Below, piece after piece: positions 40,145-50,543 of a stretch of DNA of 64,000 bases. Source of the stretch: Saprospiraceae bacterium (lineage in GTDB: Bacteria; Bacteroidota; Bacteroidia; Chitinophagales; Saprospiraceae); contig JADJVK010000013.1 in assembly GCA_016710625.1 (NCBI GenBank), positions 45,725 through 109,724 of the forward strand, in the 5' to 3' direction. A model generated the notes under the pieces. That model ran no database searches and was not told where the DNA came from. It worked only from the letters and a program-made list of their open reading frames with translations. Positions within the stretch are counted from its first letter, which is position 1. Each line of letters starts with the position of its first letter. The position numbers and the translations under genes are program-made.

Positions 40145-40673
40145 TTGAAAAAGATCATAATTGCCATTGATGGGTTTTCTTCTTGTGGCAAAAGTACCTT
40201 AGCTAAGGCTTTGAGCAAGATGTTAAACTATGCTTATATAGATACTGGGGCAATGTACCGATCCGTAACATATTATTTTCTTAAATATAATATTTCAATA
40301 AATGATGCATCTGCCATTCACAATGCATTGAAGAACATAGAAATACATTTTGAAAGAGTTAATGGGGAAAATCATGTTTTTTTGAATGGACAAGATATAG
40401 AAACAGAAATCAGAGGTCTCGAAATTTCAAATTGGGTGAGCGAAGTTTCCGCCATTTCCGAAGTTCGCAAAGAAATGGTAAAATTACAGCAGGCAATGGG
40501 TCACAGAAAAGGAATCGTAATGGATGGAAGAGATATTGGTACCGTAGTTTTTCCGAATGCTGAGCTTAAAAGCAGATGCTATTGAAATTGATAATTCATT
40601 TTTAACAGAAAATGACCAACTTGAAATGGCATTAGAATTAGCAAATCAGCATATTTTAGTTACTGCCCAATAA
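40145..40673 (+). pseudogene. cmk: Cytidylate kinase, internal deletion of about 55 codons
   Basis: Phosphorylates CMP/dCMP and is normally essential. The start is a TTG at 40145 (no ATG nearby). P-loop GFSSCGKST, YIDTGAMYRSV and MDGRDIGTVVFPNAE are intact. The frame then leaves the family at 40570 (ELKSRCY-stop). The family C-terminus (KADAIEIDNSFLTENDQLEMALELANQ) appears at once in another frame and stops at 40673. Missing between them is the stretch corresponding to E. coli KIFLDASSEERAHRR ... RAVAPL, with the NMP-binding and lid arginines. The junction is a TTAAAA-like microhomology. Either a misassembly or a real lesion. Confidence 0.85.
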
Positions 40674-41595
40674 TATTTTTGCCTTTTCTTGTATCTAATA
40701 TTGGCGTATCTCTCGGAGCCTCATCCAATATTAGGGTTTTGATCTTATCAATGTGTTTCCACTTCCCTTTTTTCAAATTTAACCCTTCATATGAGCCATC
40801 TGGAACAAAAACCTCTTCATCAGCATATCTGCTTTTCATCGGTATCAAGTGGTCATACATGATTAATTTTTCTTCCTCATTATAATTCAGCTTGATATTA
40901 ATTTCAGCTGCATATTCCAAAACAAATCTTTTGATTTTTGATTTATTTTCAGATTCAAAATCAAATACTTGTGCACCAAAAATAGGATTTCCATTGTCAT
41001 CAAAATGCAAAACATCAATCCATTTGCGATGAGAATATTGCTTATATCCGTCATATGCAAATAATAAATAATATGTGTCACCAGATTTTTTGAAGTCGTA
41101 AATATTGTAATAAAAGGCACTGGGCCAATTTTTAGCATCAAAAGTATTCAATTCAAAGTCTTCTTCGATGATTGCAGCTTCCAATAAAATTGGTTTTTTT
41201 GCAGTTTTAAATTGCAGTACACCACCATATTGAAATTCGTTGTTGCTAAATTGCCCAACCCATGTGATAAATCTAAATGAACTATCTCTAGGGTAAACTA
41301 CTTTTACGGATGGCAAATCGGCAGGAAAACTATAAAAGGTGCCTGAATTATTTGCGTACTCAAAAACAACAGATTCTATTTTTTCAAATGCACTTTTTCT
41401 AATCTGAACTATCGAGTCATTTACAATTCCATAACTTAATTCTTGCCCATTGTCCGCAACTTTTATAATTTGTTTTTCGGCAGAAAGGCTATCCGCTAAT
41501 TGCTTAATTCTATTATTATAATATTCATTGTCAAATGATTGTGCACTCAATGAATTTAAAATAAAAAGCAAAAAAAACAATTTTAAAAATTTCAT
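40660..41595 (-). CDS. Secreted protein of unknown function
   Basis: 311 residues from the ATG at 41595 (a start at 41631 would precede the signal peptide). Signal peptide about 1-18 (ending SLSAQ). The mature part is beta-rich with a soluble, non-barrel composition, aromatic-rich strands and YDGYKQYSHRKWIDVLHF and YADEEVFVPDGSYEG segments. No family was recognised, though many Bacteroidota carry similar proteins of about 300 residues. Overlaps the 3' end of the damaged cmk by 14 bases, convergent. Confidence 0.6.
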   Translation of the reverse strand: MKFLKLFFLLFILNSLSAQSFDNEYYNNRIKQLADSLSAEKQIIKVADNGQELSYGIVNDSIVQIRKSAFEKIESVVFEYANNSGTFYSFPADLPSVKVVYPRDSSFRFITWVGQFSNNEFQYGGVLQFKTAKKPILLEAAIIEEDFELNTFDAKNWPSAFYYNIYDFKKSGDTYYLLFAYDGYKQYSHRKWIDVLHFDDNGNPIFGAQVFDFESENKSKIKRFVLEYAAEINIKLNYNEEEKLIMYDHLIPMKSRYADEEVFVPDGSYEGLNLKKGKWKHIDKIKTLILDEAPRDTPILDTRKGKNIIGQ

Positions 41596-41794
41596 TTCAA
41601 TAATTATATGACCTAAACGAATAATCAACAATATTAGTGCAAATTATGATAAAAATAAATGAAATGAAAAGAATAAAAATCATTAAATAGTTTTTAAAAC
41701 TTCTAATTAATCTATTACAATTTAAGATTATATTTAACCAACATAAATATAAATATTGAATATTTAAATTCGTTAAATTATTTATTTTTACGAT

Positions 41795-42610
41795 ATGAAT
41801 CCAAAAAAAGAAGGAAATCCATACGATAAAATATTCAAAGAAAATGCAGAAAGTATTTTTTTGCCATTAATTGCAATGAAATTATGCATTGAAATTAGCC
41901 AATTCAAACCTATATAAGAGAAATTACAATCTACTATTGAAATAGAAATGGATTTGTTTTATGAAGTGCATACAAAAGAAAATCAGCACTTTATGCTTCA
42001 TATAGAATTTCAAGCAAAGCACGATAAACATATGATATATCGAATGGCTGAATATCATGGAATTGCGTTTAGTAAAAGGAAATTACCCATTAAACATTTA
42101 CTAATTTATCTTGGAACACAAAAAATTACGATCAAATCTCAATTAGATGCAACTGAAATATTTTCAGGATTTGAAATAATAAATTTGCATGATTTAAATA
42201 CTAATGAGTTATTAAGTTCTCAAATACCTGAAGTGATTTTATTAGCGATTTTAAGCAATTATCCCAAGGAACAAAGTGAGGAAATTTTGCGTTTAATGTT
42301 AGATAGATTAAAAAAAGTTTCAAATTCTAATTTGGATTTATCCAAATTCATGAAACAATTGTTAATTTTATCTCGACTTCGTCATATTGATGATATAACA
42401 TTTAAAATTAGTAGCGATATGCCAATTTCAATTGATATTGAGAAAGATTATCTTTATAATTTAGGTATTGAAAAGGGAGTTATGAATGAGCAAATAAAAA
42501 TTGTTCTTAATGCATTTGATAATGGAGTATCTATTCCATTAATAGCCAATATTACTAATTTGTCAACTGAAAAAGTAAAAGAAATACTTTGTAATTTTAA
42601 AAAATTATGA
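41795..42610 (+). pseudogene. Rpn-family PD-(D/E)XK nuclease/transposase-like protein with in-frame TAA at 41915-41917
   Basis: The ATG at 41795 begins NPYDKIFKENAESIFLPLI, the conserved N-terminus of Rpn/YhgA/PDDEXK_2 proteins (recombination-promoting nucleases). Codon 41 is TAA, after ...FKPI. The same frame continues with EKLQSTIEIEMDLFYEV, the family core with acidic active-site residues, to 42610, 272 codons in all. A single base (AAA to TAA) would explain it. From the ATG at 41948 only 220 residues lacking the N-terminal part of the nuclease can be made. Family members are usually multi-copy and recently mobile. It flanks the eCIS operon, convergent with its last gene. Confidence 0.72.
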
Positions 42611-42639
42611 ATTATTGAAACAGAAAATATATTAAATCA

Positions 42640-43991
42640 TCACATTGTTTTCCCCTCTTTTCTCAATTCTTTTTTAATTCCAAGCAAAATATCTAATTGC
42701 TTTATTTCTGGAGGATTTCTTTCAATGGCAGCCAGAGAACAATAGCGAAGAACATTTATAATCGCTCCACCAGCCATCTCAAATTCATTTGCTATTTTCC
42801 ATAAATCAACATCATTAGCCATCTTACAGCTTACAAAAGCATTTTTCCATAATTTCATTCGTTGATCTGGACGAGGCATAGGAAAGTATATCATAGACTG
42901 AAATCTACGTGCAAAAGCTTCATCAAGATTTGATTTCAAGTTGGTCGCTAGAATAACTATTCCAGGGAAATCCTCAATTCTTTGTAACAAATATGCTACT
43001 TCCTGATTAGCATATCGGTCTTTTGAATCCGTAGCATTCGTTCTCTTTCCAAAAAGAGCATCTGCCTCGTCAAAAAATAAAATCCAGTCTTTATTTTCAG
43101 CAAGATCGAAAATATTGGATAGGTTTTTTTCTGTTTCGCCTATGTATTTAGAAACGACTTTGGATAAATCGATTCGATACACATCCATATTTACAGATTT
43201 GCCTAATAGTGAAGCTGTTAGCGATTTTCCAGTACCAGGAGGTCCATAAAACAAGCTTCTATACCCCGGTTTTACCAACTTTTTCAAGCCCCACTCTTCC
43301 ATCAATGTATTTTGGTTTTTAATCCAAACTGATATTTCATGGATTTCATCTAATACAGCATCATCTAAAACTAAGTCTTCCCATTCCAATTTTGTCGTTA
43401 TTTTTTGAGCAGGAAATTCATTGTTAAACTTTCCTCCAGAAGTGAAATATGTCAAATATTCTTTAGTTATGGTCAACAATCCACTTAAAAGAAATTCATT
43501 ATTAGCATTTTCTGCATCTAAAACAACAATTTTTTGTTTTGAAAAAAAGTGATTTGAGTCGAATAATTGAATAACTTTAAATCTTTCAACCAAATCATTT
43601 CCACACAAAATGAAAATTGCTGTTTCACCAGTTGGCAAAAGTCCAGTATGCTTGCTTCCTTTGATTCCTCCAAACTCAGTAAAAGAACGATTGTAGGTTT
43701 CATTTTTTATAAAAAAACATCTAACAATTGGGGACAAATATGAGGAGCCAAAGCTGTCAATAATACAATCCTCTCTTCAGTTGTAAAATTAAATCTTTTG
43801 ATGATTTGTTCATAAACAGAATTCCCAATCAAAGTTGGAGGATTCAATGCCTTTATAGAAACCAAATCGGATGGTTGTTGAAAATAAAGCTTTATTCTCA
43901 AATCAATAATTTGGTGTAACCACAAAATTTCCTTTTGTAGCACTTCAGCATTTTGAATATATGGTAATATTTCAATTGGTCTTTCTTTCAT
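42640..43991 (-). CDS. eCIS AAA+ ATPase (Afp15-like), one-base frameshift at 43711-43717
   Basis: Hallmark ATPase of extracellular contractile injection systems; homologues are needed for particle assembly or processing. Start ATG at 43991, one base after the tape-measure stop. The N-terminal helical part runs to about residue 95. A run of seven A (plus strand) needs an eighth to join LLDVFF to IKNETYNRSF. The AAA domain has Walker A YGPPGTGKSLT, Walker B WILFFDEADALFG, sensor-1 ATNLKSNL and Arg finger EAFARRFQ. The corrected length is 450 residues. Last gene of the operon; no terminator was found after it. Confidence 0.92.
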
Positions 43992-43992
43992 T

Positions 43993-46900
43993 TTATATTG
44001 AAGATTTTTTCCAATCCACATAAATAAATCCTTTCACCCAAGACAACTTTATCATACTCAATCCCCAATTTAATTTATTTAAAAGTATATCCCAAGCCTT
44101 TCCTTCCACTTTGATCGTCCAATTTTGGCTTGAATCAACTGAAATAAAACCATCACGTATCAAAAAAGAGCCTCTTAACCCATCTGGTGTTGAGTTTTTC
44201 AAAGCAGGCCATTGATTTATACATGCTTTCAACAAACTTTCTGCTATATCAATTTCATTATCAGTCATTTCTATGCTTTTGGGAATAACCGTATTAAGCG
44301 GTAACCCACATAAAATTTTATTTAAAGTTAAGTCAATTTCTGGTGAATTGGTTTGTTTACAAGCTAAATATTGTAAAAGATGTACTGCTCTTTTTGCATC
44401 ATCAACAGATTTGAACTTATTTTCTTCATCCAATAAATTATTAAATTTGAAAAAATGAGTTAAAAATGGCCATTATAAAACCAAACCAGCATTTCGAACA
44501 AATATCGGTTTGGTAAAATCAAGTTCCTTTTGTTTTACATTTTCCTGAGCATCCAAAACACTTATTGGTGTCTTAACTAATTGGTTATCTATATTTTGCA
44601 AACAATCAAGAATAATATCAATATCAGAATTTGATTTCGATTGACTAAAATAATTAACTAAAATTCGAATCATTTCTGCAGCTTGCAATTTCTTAGCTCT
44701 TATTGAAAATCTTAGTAAATCCTTAGTAACTTTTTCTAAAGTAAAATTTTCAGTATCTAAATTTCTTACATAATCAAACAAAAAAGTATCGATTATTGAA
44801 GTTTCAATTAAATTATCTTTTCTGAAATAACTGACCCAAAAAATTAATTGTTGATATTTTGAGGGTGCTAAAATTTGCAAAATAAACAATTGAAAATCAG
44901 CAGAAAAATATTGAAAAGGCAAAATTTCTGCAAGAACATGTTTGCCAACTTTTTGTATGGATGATTTAAATTTATCTGGTTTTAATAAAATCGCTTTTTT
45001 AATACCTAATTCAAAATCAGGAAGATTTAACATATATTTTTCAATTGGGATAAATCCTTTTTGAATGAAAATTATGAATAATTCAATAAGATCATCTGCT
45101 GAAATTTCAATTTCATTTAAAGAAATGATTTCAATATGTTCTTGGCTAACATTTGCAATATCCAGAGATTCAACTAAACCCTGTTCTTTTTGTTGAAAAT
45201 CTTTAAATACCTGAATATAAATTGAATTTTCAAAAATTGGTTGAACTAATTCTAGAAATTGAGCATCTTGTTTACTTATCCATGAACTAATAAAAAGTTG
45301 ATTGTCAAAAATTGATTTTTCGAAAAGCACTTCAAAAATCTTAGCCCAACTATTGGTTTTCAACTGTTCATCTATCTGAAAAACAAATGAAATTCCATCT
45401 AAAATACTTAAATTAGCATCTCTAATCAATTGATAACGAACACTATCCGAAGCATATTGGATTAGATTTTCCAAAAAAATTACTTTATTCTCAGTGTTGT
45501 AATAAAGATTTTTCAAAAACTCATAGGATTGAGTTTTACCTATCCGCATTAAATCAACCAATATCGAGTCTAAATCCCTATTTTTAAAATTAGGATTCCA
45601 CCAAGGAGCTTCCTTAAAGTTTAAAAAATACTTTACGAATAACTCTAATTGATAATTATAGTTTTCAACATCAGAAATTTTACGTTTTGAAGTTTCCTCT
45701 AAGAATATTAGTTCTTCTTTTAAGTAGGTATCAATTACAACTTCTTTAAATTCTTTTGTTAGCAAGAATTTTTGTTCACTCAAATCGTTGTTAATCATTT
45801 TATTATACTCAAACGACTCCTCAATTTTTCTAGTAATATTTTGATATTTATTGATTAAAATTTCATCTTGCAACTCAAGATTCTCTTGAAAGTCATTCTT
45901 GATAATAGTTTCTAAATGTTGATAATTATCAATGTTAAAAGTTGATTTTATAAATTGTTTATTATCAGGATTTAATAAAGCATTTATAAAGTTGGTATCA
46001 ATAGAAAAATCTTGTTTTTTCAAGAAATCAACAATATCTAAAATTATATCATTGTGAATTTTTTCTATTTCAAATTTATTAATAGTTTCACTTAAAAGAA
46101 TTTTATTAAATATATTAAATTTTTCGAAATATTGTAAAAAAATCTCTTTTTTAGAGTCCTCATTTTCAACTTCACGAAAATAAAAATCACTTATCTTTCT
46201 TTGAGCAATTGCTTCTGCAATTTGACTTACAAACAATTCATTATCATTTATTTCTGCAACATTTCCATCAACGATTAAAAACTTTAATTGAATATAATTT
46301 GACCATTCTTTTATTAATGAATATTCTGATTTTTTTCCAACTTCAATCAAACTTGCTACATTTTCTTGCTTTGTTAAATTATTTAATAAACCAATCTCTT
46401 TGATTGTGAATAAAATAAAATCATCTCTATCAAAACTTTTGGCATCAATTAAATATTGTAAAATAATATACCAAGATTGTTTCCCATAATTGTCAAAATG
46501 GATTAATTGGATATGATTTTCTTCCATCCAAGTTGCTAAAAGTTGTCGATGGGAATTGATTTCAACTGAAAACGAATTAAACTTTTGACTGACAATTATT
46601 TTCACAATTTCATTAGAAGAAGCATCAATAATCTGTATTACATTACTTCTAAATTGTGAAGAATAATCAAATAAATTTATTGCACTTCCTTCCTCAAAAA
46701 CCTTAGCCAAAAGATCTTTTAAATTACTACTTGATTCCCACCAAGGTATCACTCCAAATTTCAAAAAATACAGCAAAGACAATTGATATTTTTCAATTGA
46801 ATTGCTATTTTTTCCATGATAAGTATCAAATAAATTATCATTCAACGCTTCATCAAATTGTATTTTCAATAATTGAAAGTGCTGAATTTCATTGATTTGT

Positions 46901-47655
46901 TTTAAGAATAACAAATCTATTTCATTTAATCTATTAATTACATTATTTTGATTTTCAATATTTAATAAACTATCAATGAATTGTAGTGGATAAAAATCGA
47001 CAATATTTTTTATAACTTTCCGAATATCAAAATCTGGACTTGTAATGATACCAGATGGATAGGTTCCATATCGCAGAAAATGTAAAACGAAATTTAAATC
47101 ACTTAATTTTATCCTTTCAATTTTATGTGGATGAAATAATAAATTTTGTTCTAACTCTATTTTTTCATCATCTAATTTTATTACATTAATTGTTGAATTC
47201 TCAGATTCCTGATTTATATACCTAAGTTCACTATCAATAATTTGTGATAATTTTCTATCTATTTTATTTTCAAATTTCAGTTGCTTTTCATAATAATAAA
47301 CGCTATTATTGGACACTTCAATATATAAAGTTTTTTCACTATTCAGGTTTTCAACTAATTTATCTTTTAACAATTTTTTCAACTCGATTTCAATCAAATT
47401 AATAACCTTGTCCACAAAAACTGAGTTCATTTCCTCCATTTCAATTTCACCAAAATCTATTGACAAAGTATCAACAGATAAAATCATATTGTGGGGCACA
47501 ATTCGATCAAACAAGGACTCCAACCTATTTTGTAATTTCATATTTACCAACAAACTAATATGATTATTACATTGCTCAGCGTCATATATGGAACACTTTT
47601 CATAAGTTGGTACCACTAATAAATTATGAATAATATGAGTGAATTGATGTATCAC
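43993..47655 (-). CDS. eCIS tape-measure protein (Afp14-like) with in-frame TAA at 44473-44475
   Basis: Sets tube and sheath length. The N-terminus (HIIHNLLVVPTYEKCSIYDA, LSVDTLSIDFGEIE) matches the contractile-injection-system tape-measure family. The main frame has 1,060 residues and ends VRNAGLVL-TAA. The same frame then continues WPFLTHFFKFNNL, KFKSVDDAKRAVHLLQYLACKQ, LNKILCGLPLN and WGLSMIKLSW, which is the conserved family C-terminus, to a stop at 43993, giving 1,220 codons in all. NAGLVLLxPFLP is the usual sequence at the break, so a single T-to-A change (TTA to TAA) is the simplest reading; readthrough is the alternative. Start overlaps the upstream baseplate stop by one base. Confidence 0.88.
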
Positions 47656-50375
47656 TATTTAGAATTTAACTTTTCTAATTCTTTTTTCAGTTCCTTATTA
47701 TTTGGCTTTTTCATACTTTTCAACCAAGTAATCAAATGATATGCAGATTTGTCAACAGTCAAGCTATTCTTTTCAACAAATTTCAAATCCATCCATTTAA
47801 AATATAGGGTTTCAAAATCAACCATTTGTTGTGGAGAGAGCCAATAAAAATCGATTGATAAATGAGCAGGTGCATTTAATCTAACAATGTTTTCAAAAAT
47901 AGTTTTCATCTTATCTTGCAAAAATCTTCCTGCCCACACTGGAACTAATACACTAATTTTCAAGGAATAAGGATCTTCATTTTGATTGACACCAATCGAC
48001 GATTCTACTTCATGGATAATATAATTTTTTAATTTTTCATTTTTGCTTACCGCTTGGCTAATCAATTTAAAACACTCATTTAGTGCATTTTCTGCTAATT
48101 TTTTTGTAGAAATATCTTTATTTTCAGCTATCAGATTTCCATTATTATCTAACAATTGCAATTCGAATGCATTCCCAATTTTATTGATTCTATAGTTCTT
48201 TTTTTCATTACCAAAATTGAGCAGTTTTTGCCCCCAAACATCCATATCTTTCTCATTAACAGCTGATATTAAATGATTTATAGAATTCGATAGCATCATA
48301 TTTCCACCCGAAAATTGAGGTCTTAATAACACATGTTCTATCATATGAAATCCTTCACATTGAAGATTAATTTCATTGAATTTTTGTATCAACTTTTTCA
48401 AGGCATCTTCACATTCTAAAAGGCTTTTTCCTACATAAATTGGGTATTTTTCTTTAATTAATGGATGAACAAAATAGATTTGATACTGCTCTTTTCCAAT
48501 AAATTGTATATCATAATTCAATCTACTCGTCCCATAAGCCAAAGCTTCCGCTACAACATTTTCCTGATTGGAACAAAATGTAAATGAGTTTCCAGACCCA
48601 CTTTTTAGAGCTGAAGTATTAGTAATTTTAGGGGATTCCAATTGCAAATTTCCTAATTTTTTAGTTTCATAATTTTTTATATTAAACATTAATGAAACCT
48701 TCTTTTTCAGCGTTGCAGTATTTTCTAAATTATCGTAAGGTTTTAAATAATTATATCCTTTTGCTCTAGTGCTACTTATTTCTACATAGTTTTCTAAAAA
48801 TTTCATTTTAGCTTGAATGGTAGCTTTCGAAAAATCTTCTTTCGACAAAGCCGTTGATTCTCTGTGGATTGCATTGTAGGCTTCAGATAAAAATTCTTCT
48901 CCAAATCGTCCTAATAAATGATCTAAAAACTTGTTTCTACGGGGTAAATATTTATCAAATTCACTCACCAAACTTTGTAATTTCTCCTCATGTTGTTCTT
49001 GTGGATATTTATAAATTTTTTCCATATCCGCTGCTGTAGATACAGATTGGCTAAAATAAGTTTTGTCCAAATTTTTATCAATGGATAAGAGCGTTGGGAT
49101 ATTCACCAATTGAGATAAATAATTTGCCATAATCTGATCCATAGGTGTCAGATAGGCTTTTAACTGTTTTGAAAAGGCAGAATACTCATCCAAATTTGGT
49201 TTTAAAGCAATTCCATATTGCCCAATTCCATAAACTAGTGGAAATGTATTTTGTATAGAGTAATAAAATTCGATATCTTTTGAATCTCTATCAGAGGATT
49301 GTTCATATACTTTGAAATCTAACCAACGTTTATGATTTTGTTTATCTTTTGATAGCAACATATCAAAAGTATAGGAGACTAAATCAACATCCAAAGTGTA
49401 AGGAATGTCGCCAACAAATAATGTAACTAAGTCCGAATTTTTCAATATCAATTCAATATCCAATTTTGGATAAGTATTATTCTCCAATTGTAACAATTCA
49501 TTAGATATCAACACATTATCCAACACCATTTGCAGATTTGTAACAGCTATCACCCCTTCAATTGAAGAAATAGTTTGTACAATTTTGGATCTATAAATTT
49601 TATTGATTCTATCCATATTCGATTTTTCCAAATCTTCATCTGATATAAAACCATTAATCGGTAAAGGTCCTTGAAAAATCTCTTCATAAGCCATTCCTTT
49701 ATCGAGCATTTCTTCCATCGTATAAAAACTAATGGTGGGATTAAATAGCTCTGATAACTTAAATAATATATTGGCAAATATGACTTCACCAATCATATCT
49801 GAATTTATATTTATACTTGATTGAATACCAATCTTTTTCGATTCTAACAAATTGGGTTTTTCAAAATCTTCCCCTAAATTTCTATTATTACAAAGGAGCT
49901 CATACACTTCTTGAATTATCTGCTCCCCTCTAGTTTGTTCTTCTATTTGAATATACACTTGAAAGATACCTTTCATATCAAATCCAGTATCTGATTGAGT
50001 TTTAGGAATTACCCAAGCATTTTTCACCTCACTAATTTGATCAATAATGAGCTTTCGATAATCATTGGGGGTCAATGGACTGCACACCATTATATCTTGC
50101 AAAGGGTAAAAAAGATGGTCTGTATCTTTTAAAATAGCTGGATTACTAAAATAATAATCTTCAACTGGAAAAGATGTTTTGTAAGAAAGCTCTGTCAGTG
50201 CATATACTTGATTCTCCAAAATGGTAACTCCTGGATCATGATCATTATAATCCGTCCATAAATCACCAGATAATTCTTGTGCAAGATCTATCCCTTCTTT
50301 TTTGAGCTTTTGAAAATCCATTCCTTCCGGAATTGGCTCATTTTTATTGATTTTAATTGGTTCTTGATTACTCAT
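47655..50375 (-). CDS. eCIS large baseplate protein (baseplate-J/Afp12-like)
   Basis: 907 residues from the ATG at 50375 (an earlier start at 50396 is less likely). The N-terminus carries LSGDLWTDYNDHDPGVTILENQVYALTELSYKT, in pieces, typical of Afp11/Afp12-type baseplate wedge proteins. The remainder is a long mixed fold, with a C-terminal region (PVWAGRFLQDKMKTIFENIVRLNAPAH) that recurs in Bacteroidota eCIS clusters. Start overlaps the stop of the 56-residue gene by 8 bases, so translation is coupled. The Afp12 rather than Afp11 label is by position. Confidence 0.8.
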   Translation of the reverse strand: MSNQEPIKINKNEPIPEGMDFQKLKKEGIDLAQELSGDLWTDYNDHDPGVTILENQVYALTELSYKTSFPVEDYYFSNPAILKDTDHLFYPLQDIMVCSPLTPNDYRKLIIDQISEVKNAWVIPKTQSDTGFDMKGIFQVYIQIEEQTRGEQIIQEVYELLCNNRNLGEDFEKPNLLESKKIGIQSSININSDMIGEVIFANILFKLSELFNPTISFYTMEEMLDKGMAYEEIFQGPLPINGFISDEDLEKSNMDRINKIYRSKIVQTISSIEGVIAVTNLQMVLDNVLISNELLQLENNTYPKLDIELILKNSDLVTLFVGDIPYTLDVDLVSYTFDMLLSKDKQNHKRWLDFKVYEQSSDRDSKDIEFYYSIQNTFPLVYGIGQYGIALKPNLDEYSAFSKQLKAYLTPMDQIMANYLSQLVNIPTLLSIDKNLDKTYFSQSVSTAADMEKIYKYPQEQHEEKLQSLVSEFDKYLPRRNKFLDHLLGRFGEEFLSEAYNAIHRESTALSKEDFSKATIQAKMKFLENYVEISSTRAKGYNYLKPYDNLENTATLKKKVSLMFNIKNYETKKLGNLQLESPKITNTSALKSGSGNSFTFCSNQENVVAEALAYGTSRLNYDIQFIGKEQYQIYFVHPLIKEKYPIYVGKSLLECEDALKKLIQKFNEINLQCEGFHMIEHVLLRPQFSGGNMMLSNSINHLISAVNEKDMDVWGQKLLNFGNEKKNYRINKIGNAFELQLLDNNGNLIAENKDISTKKLAENALNECFKLISQAVSKNEKLKNYIIHEVESSIGVNQNEDPYSLKISVLVPVWAGRFLQDKMKTIFENIVRLNAPAHLSIDFYWLSPQQMVDFETLYFKWMDLKFVEKNSLTVDKSAYHLITWLKSMKKPNNKELKKELEKLNSK

Positions 50376-50538
50376 TTTCTGGTATTTTGTCGGCAATCTG
50401 CAATGCTTTTATCTGCTCATTTACTTGCTCATTTATTGTTCCAATTAACTCAAACACCTCATTAAAAGGCCTTTCACCAAGCACTTTGAAAATCAAATTG
50501 ATTTCTTCCAACGTCAATTCTAATTGGTATTTTTCCAT
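50368..50538 (-). CDS. Small 56-residue eCIS-operon protein
   Basis: Too short to stand out by length, but it fills the space between the fibre gene stop (50544) and the next baseplate gene. MEKYQLELTLEEINLIFKVL opens a protein predicted to be all-helical and acidic, with NEQVNEQIKALQ in a heptad-like pattern. The ATG at 50538 is 5 bases after the fibre stop, and its stop overlaps the next start by 8 bases (ATGAGTAA). The tight coupling argues that it is real. Similar short proteins occur in phage tail operons; no function is known. Confidence 0.7.
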   Translation of the reverse strand: MEKYQLELTLEEINLIFKVLGERPFNEVFELIGTINEQVNEQIKALQIADKIPENE

Positions 50539-50543
50539 TCGTT

